Origin: a virus
DNA length: 40,897 nt
Strand: one strand, 5' to 3'
IMG/VR virus record: IMGVR_UViG_3300038701_000883
Span: 1 to 40,897 of that record
Positions 13,790 through 21,446 of this stretch are shown here, in pieces; position 1 is the first letter of the stretch; each line of letters starts with the position of its first letter. Under the pieces are notes generated by a model, which saw only the letters and a list, made by a program, of their open reading frames with translations, was not told the origin of the DNA and did no database searches. Both the position numbers and the translations under genes were made by a program.

Positions 13790-13971
13790 TGCTGGTACTG
13801 ACCAGGCGAGCAGGCGAAGCCGTGATCGTCACCAACGGCACCGAGGAGCTCACGATCCGCGTGAAGCAGATCAGGGGGAAGCAGGTCCACATGACCTTCG
13901 AGGCACCGAAGAGCATGAAGATCCTGCGCGAAGAGGTCATCGACAGAGGAGATGCGAGCGATGGCGCGTGA
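13789..13971 (+). CDS. csrA: CsrA/RsmA-family RNA-binding regulator
   Basis: 60 residues. CsrA dimers bind GGA motifs in mRNA leaders and alter translation and stability. The match runs end to end: MLVLTRRAGEAVIV (L4 and R6 conserved), a central strand KQIRGKQVHMTFEAP, and REEV (R48, E49) as in the RNA-binding C-terminal strand of the family. The normal length is about 60 residues. Its start overlaps the methyltransferase stop (TGATG) and lies behind GGAGGAGGA, three GGA triplets that double as Shine-Dalgarno, so self-repression is plausible. The phage copy could redirect host carbon metabolism or motility, or time phage translation. Confidence 0.93.
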   Translation: MLVLTRRAGEAVIVTNGTEELTIRVKQIRGKQVHMTFEAPKSMKILREEVIDRGDASDGA

Positions 13972-14974
13972 CGTGTTCGAGAAGCTGGCCGAGCAGGCCG
14001 AAGCGGCGGTGCAGAAAGACCAGGAGGTCCACTTCGACTACGCCGACCCGAAGCAGAACAAGGATGCCCGGTCCTACGTCTACGAGCTCCGCCGGCAGAA
14101 GAGCGAAGTCGAGAAGACCCGGAAGGAGAAGACCGCGTCTTTGCTGGAGCGCAAGCGCGCGATCGACGCTCGGGCGAAAGCCGTGATGGAGCCGCTGCAG
14201 GGCGTGATCGACCGGCACGCCACTGAAATCACCCGGGTCGAGGAGGCCGAGAAAGCGCGCCAGGAGGCGCTGGAAGAAGAGCTGGAGCAGCTGCGCCTCA
14301 TGGGCACGGCGACGGGCGAGGACGGCCGCTTGCTGCCCTCTGGCGAGCTCGAGCGCCGCATTGCGCTGCTCGAGGGACAGAACATCACCGCGGACCGCTT
14401 CGGCGAGGCCGTGGAGGAGGCAGAGAACCTGCAGACCATGGGTCTCGCCGTGCTTCGGCAGGAGATCGAAGTGGCCCGCACGCAGGAAGCCGAGCGCGAG
14501 GAGCTCGACCGGCTGCGCCGCGAGGCTGCCGAGCGCGAGGCCGAGGAGCGCCGGCGACAGGCCCAGCGCGCCGCCGAGGAGGAGCAGCGCGAGCGCGAGC
14601 GCAAGGAGCAGGAAGCCCGCATCGCCCAGCTGGAGCGGGAAGCCAAGGAGCAGCGCCAGCGCGCCGAGCGGGCCGCACAGGCCGAGCGTGAGCGCATCGA
14701 GCAGGAAGCCGCGGCGAAGGCCGCCCGGGAGGAGCAGGAGCGCCAGGAGGCGGCCGCGAAGGCCGAGGCCGAGGAGAAGGCGCGCAAGGACGCCGAAGAG
14801 CGCAGGGCCGCCGTCACGGCGCGCTACAAGGCCGCGAAGGACACCACGCTCATGCAGCTGGAGCACGCCATCGATGATGCTTCCGACATGGATCCGGCGG
14901 ACCTCGCCGAGCACCTGTTCAACCTGATCGACGGGGGCGAGACCTTCTCGCACCTCCACTTCGCCGCCGAGTGA
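13961..14974 (+). CDS. Long coiled-coil protein ahead of the recombination genes
   Basis: 337 residues from ATG 13961, with AGAGGAG eight bases ahead; ATG 13952 overlaps that site and is less likely. The N-terminal 90 residues have a KDARSYVYELRRQKSEVEKTR pattern often seen in phage proteins encoded next to RecT/ERF recombinases. From about residue 90 to 290 the protein is one Glu/Arg/Ala/Gln-rich coiled coil, followed by a short globular C-terminus with TTLMQLEHAIDD. It may serve as scaffold or cofactor for recombination. The repetitive GAG/CGC codons leave long open frames on the other strand. Confidence 0.8.
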   Translation: MARDVFEKLAEQAEAAVQKDQEVHFDYADPKQNKDARSYVYELRRQKSEVEKTRKEKTASLLERKRAIDARAKAVMEPLQGVIDRHATEITRVEEAEKARQEALEEELEQLRLMGTATGEDGRLLPSGELERRIALLEGQNITADRFGEAVEEAENLQTMGLAVLRQEIEVARTQEAEREELDRLRREAAEREAEERRRQAQRAAEEEQRERERKEQEARIAQLEREAKEQRQRAERAAQAERERIEQEAAAKAAREEQERQEAAAKAEAEEKARKDAEERRAAVTARYKAAKDTTLMQLEHAIDDASDMDPADLAEHLFNLIDGGETFSHLHFAAE

Positions 14975-14987
14975 GGAGAGATTGACC

Positions 14988-15785
14988 ATGCAGACCACCG
15001 AAGGGGGCGTGCTCGTTCCCGAAGAGCGCGAGGCGCGCATGCCTGCGCGGCACCAGCACGGCGGAGACCTGGTCAGCGCCATCGCCGTCGCGGCCGCCGA
15101 CCCCCGCACCGACGTGGAGAAGATGCGCGTGCTGCTCGACATGAAGCGAGAGCACGAAGCAGACGAAGCTCGGAAGGCATTCGTGGCAGCGATGGCGGCG
15201 TTCCGCGCGAACCCGCCGAAGATCGAGAAGACCGTGCATGTCTTCTACCAGAGCCAGAAAGGCCCGGTGGATTACTGGCACGCCGACATCGGGGTGATGT
15301 CCGAGAAGATCGGCGAAGCCATGGCGCCCCACGGCCTGTCGTTTCGCTGGACGACGAATCAGGCCGACGGTGGCGTCATCACCGTGACGTGCATCCTGCA
15401 GCACGAGCTCGGGCACTTCGAGGAGACGCGCCTGTTCGCGTCCCCGGACCAGTCGGGCGGAAAGAACAGCATCCAGGCAGTCGGGTCCACCGTGCAGTAC
15501 CTGCGTCGCTACACCCTAGAGTCCGCGTCCGGCGTCGTGGCGCAGTCGGGGAACTTCGGCGACGCCGCATCGCCGGAACCTGCGGAACCAGCGGAACCTG
15601 AGCGCATCACCGAAGAGCAGCGCGCGAACCTGCAGAAACGGCTCGAGGCCTGCGGCGCCGACATCGCCGCCTTCTGCAAGCTCTGCAAGGTCGAAAGCCT
15701 TGCCGACATCACGCAGGCGAAGTGGCCCGGGGTGCTGCAGCGGATCGAGGCGAAGGAGAAGTCGCAGAAGGAGAAGCAGGCATGA
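14988..15785 (+). CDS. erf: ERF-family single-strand annealing protein
   Basis: 265 residues. ERF proteins form rings that anneal complementary single strands, as in P22. ATG 14988 has GAGGAG nine bases ahead. The core of the domain is visible: FVAAMAAFRANPPKIEKT (about residues 60-77), then YWHADIGVMSEKIGEAMAPHGLSF, GVITVTCILQH, and the SIQAVGSTVQYLRRYTL helix typical of the family, ending near residue 180. A Pro/Glu linker and a C-terminal helical tail follow. It is coupled to the exonuclease two genes on, making a RecE/T-like pair. Confidence 0.93.
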   Translation: MQTTEGGVLVPEEREARMPARHQHGGDLVSAIAVAAADPRTDVEKMRVLLDMKREHEADEARKAFVAAMAAFRANPPKIEKTVHVFYQSQKGPVDYWHADIGVMSEKIGEAMAPHGLSFRWTTNQADGGVITVTCILQHELGHFEETRLFASPDQSGGKNSIQAVGSTVQYLRRYTLESASGVVAQSGNFGDAASPEPAEPAEPERITEEQRANLQKRLEACGADIAAFCKLCKVESLADITQAKWPGVLQRIEAKEKSQKEKQA

Positions 15786-15904
15786 GTGACCAGGGCGACG
15801 ACCGGAACCAGTTCCCTGACTTCCTGTTCGGCTTCACCTGCGGCGCAGTGTTCGTGATCTTAATGCTGTGCGCTGGCGTGGCTCTTATGAAGTCAGTGTC
15901 GTAG
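15782..15904 (+). CDS. Small single-pass membrane protein
   Basis: 40 residues, starting ATG 15782 in an ATGA overlap with the ERF stop. The first twelve residues are polar and acidic (MSDQGDDRNQFP), and residues 13 to 36 form a transmembrane segment (FLFGFTCGAVFVILMLCAG core). A membrane peptide between a recombinase and its exonuclease is odd; it may be an exclusion or signalling peptide. Function unknown. Confidence 0.65.
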   Translation: MSDQGDDRNQFPDFLFGFTCGAVFVILMLCAGVALMKSVS

Positions 15905-15913
15905 GGTGACACG

Positions 15914-16525
15914 ATGATGGAGCAGCAGACTGCAGAGTGGTACGCGGCCCGGGTCGGGAAGTTCACGTCCAGCCGGATGACCGACCTGAAGTCGGACCGC
16001 TACCGCTGGCAGCTGGCCCTAGAGCGTCTCACGGGGCGCTCGCACGAGCCGCAGTACCAGTCGCGCGAGATGCAGTGGGGCAACGAGCACGAGGCCGACG
16101 CCGCTGATCTGTACTCGTTCCTGACCGACAGAGGGCTCGAGAAGGTTGGCTTCATCGACCACCCGACCATGCCGCGGTGCGGCGCCAGCCCGGATCGGCT
16201 CGTCGTGGGCGAGAAGGGCATGGTCGAGATCAAGTGCCCCGCGTCGCACACCCATGGCGCCTACCTGCTGGGCGCGCCGATCGATCGCGGCTACGTCCTG
16301 CAGATGCAGTGGCAGATGGAGGTGGCGAAGCGAGACTGGTGCGACTGGGTCTCCTACGACCCGCGCTTCGAGGGCGGCGACATCCCGCCCGGATCCGAGA
16401 TCATCATCCGCCGGGTCGAACGTGACGCGGCGTTGATACGGACCCTGCGGTCCGACGTGAGGAAGGCCGACAAGGCCGTTCAGGACCTGGTGCTCCAGGT
16501 CAGCCAGAGAGGAGAGGCTGCATGA
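15914..16525 (+). CDS. YqaJ/lambda-type 5'-3' exonuclease
   Basis: 203 residues (ATG 15914 or the adjacent ATG 15917). It digests one strand of double-stranded ends so ERF can anneal the other. The PD-(D/E)XK nuclease core is clear: GNEHE (E60), CGASPDRL (D94), VEIKCP (E105, K107), and the LQMQWQMEV helix that follows in the YqaJ family. AGGGTGA lies about seven bases ahead of the start. The stop overlaps the start of the next gene (ATGA). Confidence 0.93.
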   Translation: MMEQQTAEWYAARVGKFTSSRMTDLKSDRYRWQLALERLTGRSHEPQYQSREMQWGNEHEADAADLYSFLTDRGLEKVGFIDHPTMPRCGASPDRLVVGEKGMVEIKCPASHTHGAYLLGAPIDRGYVLQMQWQMEVAKRDWCDWVSYDPRFEGGDIPPGSEIIIRRVERDAALIRTLRSDVRKADKAVQDLVLQVSQRGEAA

Positions 16526-16725
16526 AGTGCAAGGGATGTGGGGTGGAGTTCCCGCCCTCGAACAGGCAGAAGAGCAGGGGCTGGGGGTATCACTCAAGGA
16601 GCTGTGCGAACGGGCACACGAAGTCGGTGGCCCAGAAACAGGCCGCCGGCCGCGCCGGGGCGAGAGCGTCGCACTGGCGCACCACGCCGGCCGTGCCTCA
16701 CCACATGCGGAGGAACCAGGGATGA
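16522..16725 (+). CDS. Small zinc-ribbon-like protein
   Basis: 67 residues. The N-terminus has CKGC (C3, C6) and later SCANGH, a layout that could hold one zinc ion, then a basic, Ala/Arg-rich tail. Both ends are ATGA overlaps. It might bind nucleic acid; no family recognised. Confidence 0.6.
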   Translation: MKCKGCGVEFPPSNRQKSRGWGYHSRSCANGHTKSVAQKQAAGRAGARASHWRTTPAVPHHMRRNQG

Positions 16726-16925
16726 GCCAGAAGATGCATCAGGTCGTAACGCACGGTGCGATCTACTGCACCGAACATGCACTGAGTTACGACGCGCGGA
16801 TCAAGATCGAGGCGGCGATCGAGGAAGCAATCACACGCGCCGTGAACGAAATCTCGCACGGCATGTTCATGGGCTCGATCTCGATCGAGAACGCTGTCGA
16901 TGCGGCATCGTCTACCGGCGACTGA
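16722..16925 (+). CDS. Last gene of the rightward unit, hypothetical
   Basis: 67 residues from ATG 16722 (ATGA overlap). It contains HGAIYCTEH and an amphipathic helix KIEAAIEEAITRAVNE. The stop at 16923-16925 is one base from the stop of the oppositely oriented 868-residue gene, so no room remains for an intergenic terminator. Function unknown. Confidence 0.65.
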   Translation: MSQKMHQVVTHGAIYCTEHALSYDARIKIEAAIEEAITRAVNEISHGMFMGSISIENAVDAASSTGD

Positions 16926-16926
16926 C

Positions 16927-19533
16927 CTACGGATTCGGATCTCTGCCGAGGCGGCGGGCTGCTCGCATGAGCTCCTGTCGCCTCGCGCCGCCCATGGTGA
17001 GGATGTCGCTCACGGTGTTCCCCTCCGGCCGCGCAGACGCTGGGCGCACACGACCGAACGCATACCCGGCACGCTCGAGCGGCGCGCGGTACGGAAGCTC
17101 CGGGTCGGACAGCAGCGTCGCGAAGTCAGGCGTGTCGTAGATCATGGAGTCCGTGAGGCGACCCTGCTGGATGAACTCTGCTGGGTCCATGCTGTTCGCC
17201 ATGGCGTTCTCGCGCGCGGCCTTGGCGAAGCTCCACGCGGATTCCTGCACTTCGGCCGGCGTCCAATCCATCCCGGTTCGATCTCGCAGGATCTCCGCCG
17301 CCTGTCGCGTCAGGGAATTCGCAGCGAGGTAGCCAGGGCCTTTCCCGGGGTCCGTGGCCGCCTTGTTGGGAGAGCCGCTGAACGTAGTCTGCGGGACGCC
17401 GAGAAGCCTTCCCTGCCAGGTGTCGTTCGTGACCTCGATCGGGTCTGTGAGGTTCCCGCGATAAGGAAACGCCAGGTTCCGCGCGAACGAATCGACCTTC
17501 GGGCCGGACAGGATGGCGTAGGGGAGCTCCTCGTCTGGAATGCCCAGCGACGTGAAGCTGTTGTTCCGCCACGCGCCGAGCACGCTGTCGACGCCCTTGT
17601 TGCCTTGCACCTGCCTGCCCATGATCTGCAGGATCGATTCCGCGTCTTCCGGGCGCTGCGAGCGCAGCCAGTCTGACCAGATGTTCACGGTGTTGAGCAG
17701 GTTGGACTCGACGCTGGTCTGCGGAGACGTGGCCGCAAGCAGCATCGAGAACCTGCGCGCATCGTCCTCGAACACGTCGGAGAGCGCGGCTGCGCTGTCC
17801 TGATACCAGCCACGCTTGGCCTGACCGGCCTGCGCCGCCGTCGCGAGCTCGGACGCCGACGGCATGGCGCCGCGATACCGAAGCATTCCTTCGGCCGAAT
17901 CTGCGCGCGACATCTTCGCCGCCTCTTCGGGCGTCAGGTACGAACCGGCAGACCGGCCACCACGCATCCCGGAGAGAGCAGCAGGGACCTCCGACGGCGT
18001 CGCAGTGCGGCCCGAACGCAGCCGCGACATGTCGAGGTTCCCGACAGCGCCAGTCTGCCTAGCGAACGCCGGCCGCGGCCCTTCGTTCATGGCATCCATG
18101 AAGTTGCGGCTGACATTCTGGCTCAGCTCCGAGTCCAGAGCAGCGCGCCCCAAGCGTCTCGCACCAGCCCCGATCGGCGCGACGGTGTCGAGCGCGTCCA
18201 TGCCGGCAGACAGGTTCTGCATCCAGTCTGTCCGGTCTCCTCGCCCTGTCGTGCGCGCCCACTCCGCCAGTCCTTGCCCCAGGCCAGTGGCCTGCAGGAC
18301 CCGCTGGAACGTGTCCATCTCGGACGGTCGGTTCTCGGCCAGGTAGTCGCCGATCTCGGCCAAGGCGCCCATGGCGCCGCTGTCGGGCAGCGCCTCGATG
18401 CGGTCGCCGCCGCCGTAGAGGCTGGCGCGCGACGATGCCATGGCCGCCTGGATCTCTGGCGGCGCCGGCCGGAACTCTTCTAGGGACGAGCCGTTGCCGG
18501 CCTCAGGGATGTCGAGCGCAGCGCGTGCGCGAGTGGGTCCGGGGCGGGCCATGTCGCTTCCTTCTGCTGATGCCGTGGCGGACAGCGCGGCCACACCCGC
18601 GCCCAAGGCGACGTCGCGCCCGCGCGGCATCGCAGCAACAGGCTGCCCGTTGCGCTCCACCACGTTGACGTTGCGGTCGTCGAAGATGACGTAGTTGCGG
18701 GTGCCCTCGCCTGCGTTGCGGGACACGCCGTCTAGATAGCGGATGCCGGGGATGCCAAAGCCGGACAGTTCTTGGCTGGCGCCATTGCCGTAAACGCGCC
18801 TCAAGTGCTCATATGCCTGCCCGCCAGTCATATTCCCTAGACCGGCAACGTCTATGTCATCTGGGTTCGCAGCCTCTGATTTTGCCTTTTTCGCCGCCCG
18901 CATAACTGCGCTGCGAATGTTGTCAGGCTGCTCCGACAGCGGCGCGTCCCAGTCCAGCAGGTCTTCGTCGGGGATTTCTAGGCGGTAGAGGGCGCCGGAT
19001 GGCGTCGTGACATCGGGAAGACGTGCGCCAGAGCGCAGCACGTCCGCTGGGCCAGTGTCGACCTCTTGGCCGAGATCACGCAACGCTGCGTTGCCTTCAT
19101 CAAGGTAGCGAAGCGCTCGCTCTCGGTCTCCGTAGAAGTGATCAACCCAGTATGCTGCAACATGATTTGGGTTGCGGATGTCGTAAGGCTGGCCGTCAAA
19201 CCGCTGAACGCGCGATAGCTGGCGCCGATAGTCCTCCGCTACCCCGCGTCGATCCGCAGCGTAGTACCCCGCCCCATACCGCTGAGCCCCCTCGCCGGAG
19301 CCCATGTGCGACAGGTCCACCTGATCGTAGGCGTGCGGCGACCCGTGCCACGCCTCCCGCGTGCGCTTGCCCATCTGGCGAGCCAAGGTGCCGAAGGGCG
19401 CAGCCTCTGCCTCCTCCGGCGCCATCGCCAGAGCGCCAACTATGGCCCCGCCAGCAGCTAGCTTTCGGTCTTCGCGCGCCTTTCTCGCGACAGCCTTGAC
19501 GGCGCGGCTGACAGGGACCTTCAGCGCAGCCAT
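16927..19533 (-). CDS. Large internal virion (ejection) protein with N-terminal ADP-ribosyltransferase-like domain
   Basis: 868 residues. The N-terminal domain fits the ADP-ribosyltransferase fold found in phage polyvalent proteins (ART-PolyVal). It shows AWHGSPHAYD (residues 61-70), RYGAGYYAADRR (85-96), and GIRYLDGVSRNAGEGTRNYVIFDD (parts, 263-286). A hydrophobic Ala/Gly stretch around 305-325 follows. The second half includes a segment near residue 600 (LAATSPQTSVE) that I remember from other polyvalent phage proteins of unknown function. As the last of the internal-protein genes it is probably packaged and injected with the DNA, so the domain could modify a host protein at once. Catalytic activity is inferred, since a diagnostic glutamate was not located with certainty. 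Confidence 0.78.
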   Translation of the reverse strand: MAALKVPVSRAVKAVARKAREDRKLAAGGAIVGALAMAPEEAEAAPFGTLARQMGKRTREAWHGSPHAYDQVDLSHMGSGEGAQRYGAGYYAADRRGVAEDYRRQLSRVQRFDGQPYDIRNPNHVAAYWVDHFYGDRERALRYLDEGNAALRDLGQEVDTGPADVLRSGARLPDVTTPSGALYRLEIPDEDLLDWDAPLSEQPDNIRSAVMRAAKKAKSEAANPDDIDVAGLGNMTGGQAYEHLRRVYGNGASQELSGFGIPGIRYLDGVSRNAGEGTRNYVIFDDRNVNVVERNGQPVAAMPRGRDVALGAGVAALSATASAEGSDMARPGPTRARAALDIPEAGNGSSLEEFRPAPPEIQAAMASSRASLYGGGDRIEALPDSGAMGALAEIGDYLAENRPSEMDTFQRVLQATGLGQGLAEWARTTGRGDRTDWMQNLSAGMDALDTVAPIGAGARRLGRAALDSELSQNVSRNFMDAMNEGPRPAFARQTGAVGNLDMSRLRSGRTATPSEVPAALSGMRGGRSAGSYLTPEEAAKMSRADSAEGMLRYRGAMPSASELATAAQAGQAKRGWYQDSAAALSDVFEDDARRFSMLLAATSPQTSVESNLLNTVNIWSDWLRSQRPEDAESILQIMGRQVQGNKGVDSVLGAWRNNSFTSLGIPDEELPYAILSGPKVDSFARNLAFPYRGNLTDPIEVTNDTWQGRLLGVPQTTFSGSPNKAATDPGKGPGYLAANSLTRQAAEILRDRTGMDWTPAEVQESAWSFAKAARENAMANSMDPAEFIQQGRLTDSMIYDTPDFATLLSDPELPYRAPLERAGYAFGRVRPASARPEGNTVSDILTMGGARRQELMRAARRLGRDPNP

Positions 19534-19534
19534 G

Positions 19535-21445
19535 TCACTGCTCCTGCAGGGCGCCGTAGGCGCTGCGGTAGCCTCGGAGGGTGTAGTCCATCCATTCGCG
19601 CACGACCTCCGGCGGAACCTCGAGGAGCCCTTCTCGGGCGCCAGCCTGGACGATCCGGTCGAGCTCTTCGGGCGTCAGATCACCGCGCACCAGCAGCTTC
19701 CGCATCTCCTTCGCGGTCTCTTCAGTGAGGCCAGCCGGAAACAGGATCTCCCGCACGGCATCGAACACGGTGGAGCCGAGGCGCGCCTGTGCCGCCTGAT
19801 TCGGCGCCGTGCGCGAGTTCACGTCCGGCGAGATGCGTCCGTAGGTCGAGCGCATCGTGGACTCTCCCTGCAGAGCCTCGAGCGCCGCGCGCCCTGCCTC
19901 CGGGGTCTGGGCGGAGCGCAGCATGGCATCTGCGCGTGCGCCGCCCTCCACGTCCGGCCGCAGCCTGCCAGCGAGATCCCCGGTAGCGGTCGCGTTCCTT
20001 CTCACAAAGTCGCTGGCGGACTGCGCGACGCCCAGGCGAAAGTCCTGCATGCCCATGGGGCTCAGGGTGCTGGCGAAGTCCATGATGTCTTCGATGCGTC
20101 GAGGGTCGCTGGTGTCCATCAGCCGGCGGCCGGAAAGCGGCGGCACCGGCTTGCCCGGGGGCGAGGCCCCCAGCGCCTGCAGGCTCTGAAGCACCTCGCC
20201 GTACCGCTCCCGCAGCGGCGCGTATTCCGTGACCACGGAGTCAGCTGCCTGCCGGATGCGCTGCGAGATCGCCGTGGCTCGCGCGCCCTCCTGACCGGAT
20301 CGCCCGGACCCCGGGCCGCCGGCCTGCGCCGCGACGGCGTCAAACTCCTTCTTCAGCGCGTCGATGAAGCCCATCGGGAGCTCGTCGGCGTCCATGTCGA
20401 AGCTCCCGAACCCGTTTTCGACCATCTCGTCGCGCGCGTTGCGGATGGCGCTCTGCACCATGGAACTGTCCGCATCGAGGAGCTCGGCGAAGGGCTCTCG
20501 AGGCACAGGGATGCCGCGGAGCTCGTCGTAGATCAGGCCGAGTTCGCCCGCCTTGTCGCGCAGGGACTGCACACGGCCGCGGTAGACCGCGCTGCTCTGT
20601 CCCAGCATGCTCTCCAGCGTGCTCAGGATCCGCAGCGGCGCGCCTTCTTGACGCTCGGTGACCGCCTGCAGCAGTTCCCCGCCGCCGGCGCGCTGGGTGG
20701 CCGCCACGGCCGCGTCGGGCGCCATGTCGGCCAGCATCCCCCGGCCGCCTAGGCTCTGGAGCTCTGCCGCCACCTGCTGCCCGGTGGTCATGTTGCCGCC
20801 CTGCACTATGTCTTGCCCGATCAGGGCTTCAGCCCGCTGCACCGGCGTGCTCGAGGCGATGTCGCCCATGCGACGGACACCAGCCGCCACCGCCGGCGCG
20901 GCTTGGCCTACCGGACCCATCACGGCGCCCATCGACGCCCCCATCCCGACCTCGCCCGGGGCGCTCTGGCCGCCTTCGGAGTAGCCGTAGGCCGCCGCAC
21001 CGCCTTCGGCCGCGCCAACGGACGACCCCATCGCCAGACGGCCCAGCGGGCTCATGCTGCGCGGCGCCGCGGCGACGGCGGACGGCGCAGCCAGGGCGCC
21101 GGCGATCTCGGCCCCCGTGAACGCGATCGGGTTGTCCTCTCGCGCCTCCCGGTTCAGCTGTCGTGCGCTGTCGCGGCGCTGCTCGTAGCTCATCGGGGAC
21201 AGGCCGAGGTTCCTGCGGTCGAGGCCACCGGCGAGCATGGCGATGATGGAGCCCACGCCGCCCGGCGTACCGAGCCCCTCGTAGCCGGTCAGGAGTCCGT
21301 AGAGCTCATCCCCGAACCCTGCCGTGACGCCTTGAGACGCGCCGGCAGCAGCAGACAGCGGCATGCCCCGGCGCTCACGCGGGGCCGGCGGCGGCGCCTG
21401 CTCCTCGCCGCCGATCTTCTCGCCCGTGAAGATGTCGATCGCCAT
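19535..21445 (-). CDS. Internal virion (ejection) protein with glycine-zipper-like hydrophobic region
   Basis: 636 residues from ATG 21445; the frame upstream of this point runs within the neighbouring gene. It starts MAIDIFTGEKIGG. Residues of about 30 to 210 are rich in Gly, Ala, Ser and Met (FTGAEIAGALAAPSAVAAAP, GAAEGGAAAYGYSEGGQ), like the membrane-active zippers of P22-type ejection proteins. The remainder is helical and acidic. It lies one base from each neighbour. The role in forming a channel across the host envelope is inferred from composition and position. Confidence 0.75.
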   Translation of the reverse strand: MAIDIFTGEKIGGEEQAPPPAPRERRGMPLSAAAGASQGVTAGFGDELYGLLTGYEGLGTPGGVGSIIAMLAGGLDRRNLGLSPMSYEQRRDSARQLNREAREDNPIAFTGAEIAGALAAPSAVAAAPRSMSPLGRLAMGSSVGAAEGGAAAYGYSEGGQSAPGEVGMGASMGAVMGPVGQAAPAVAAGVRRMGDIASSTPVQRAEALIGQDIVQGGNMTTGQQVAAELQSLGGRGMLADMAPDAAVAATQRAGGGELLQAVTERQEGAPLRILSTLESMLGQSSAVYRGRVQSLRDKAGELGLIYDELRGIPVPREPFAELLDADSSMVQSAIRNARDEMVENGFGSFDMDADELPMGFIDALKKEFDAVAAQAGGPGSGRSGQEGARATAISQRIRQAADSVVTEYAPLRERYGEVLQSLQALGASPPGKPVPPLSGRRLMDTSDPRRIEDIMDFASTLSPMGMQDFRLGVAQSASDFVRRNATATGDLAGRLRPDVEGGARADAMLRSAQTPEAGRAALEALQGESTMRSTYGRISPDVNSRTAPNQAAQARLGSTVFDAVREILFPAGLTEETAKEMRKLLVRGDLTPEELDRIVQAGAREGLLEVPPEVVREWMDYTLRGYRSAYGALQEQ

Positions 21446-21446
21446 A

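Noticed and set aside
13937-15142. Minus-strand open frame of 401 codons opposite the coiled-coil gene
   Set aside because: Leu/Ala repeats are the reverse complement of Glu/Arg/Gln codons in the coiled coil.
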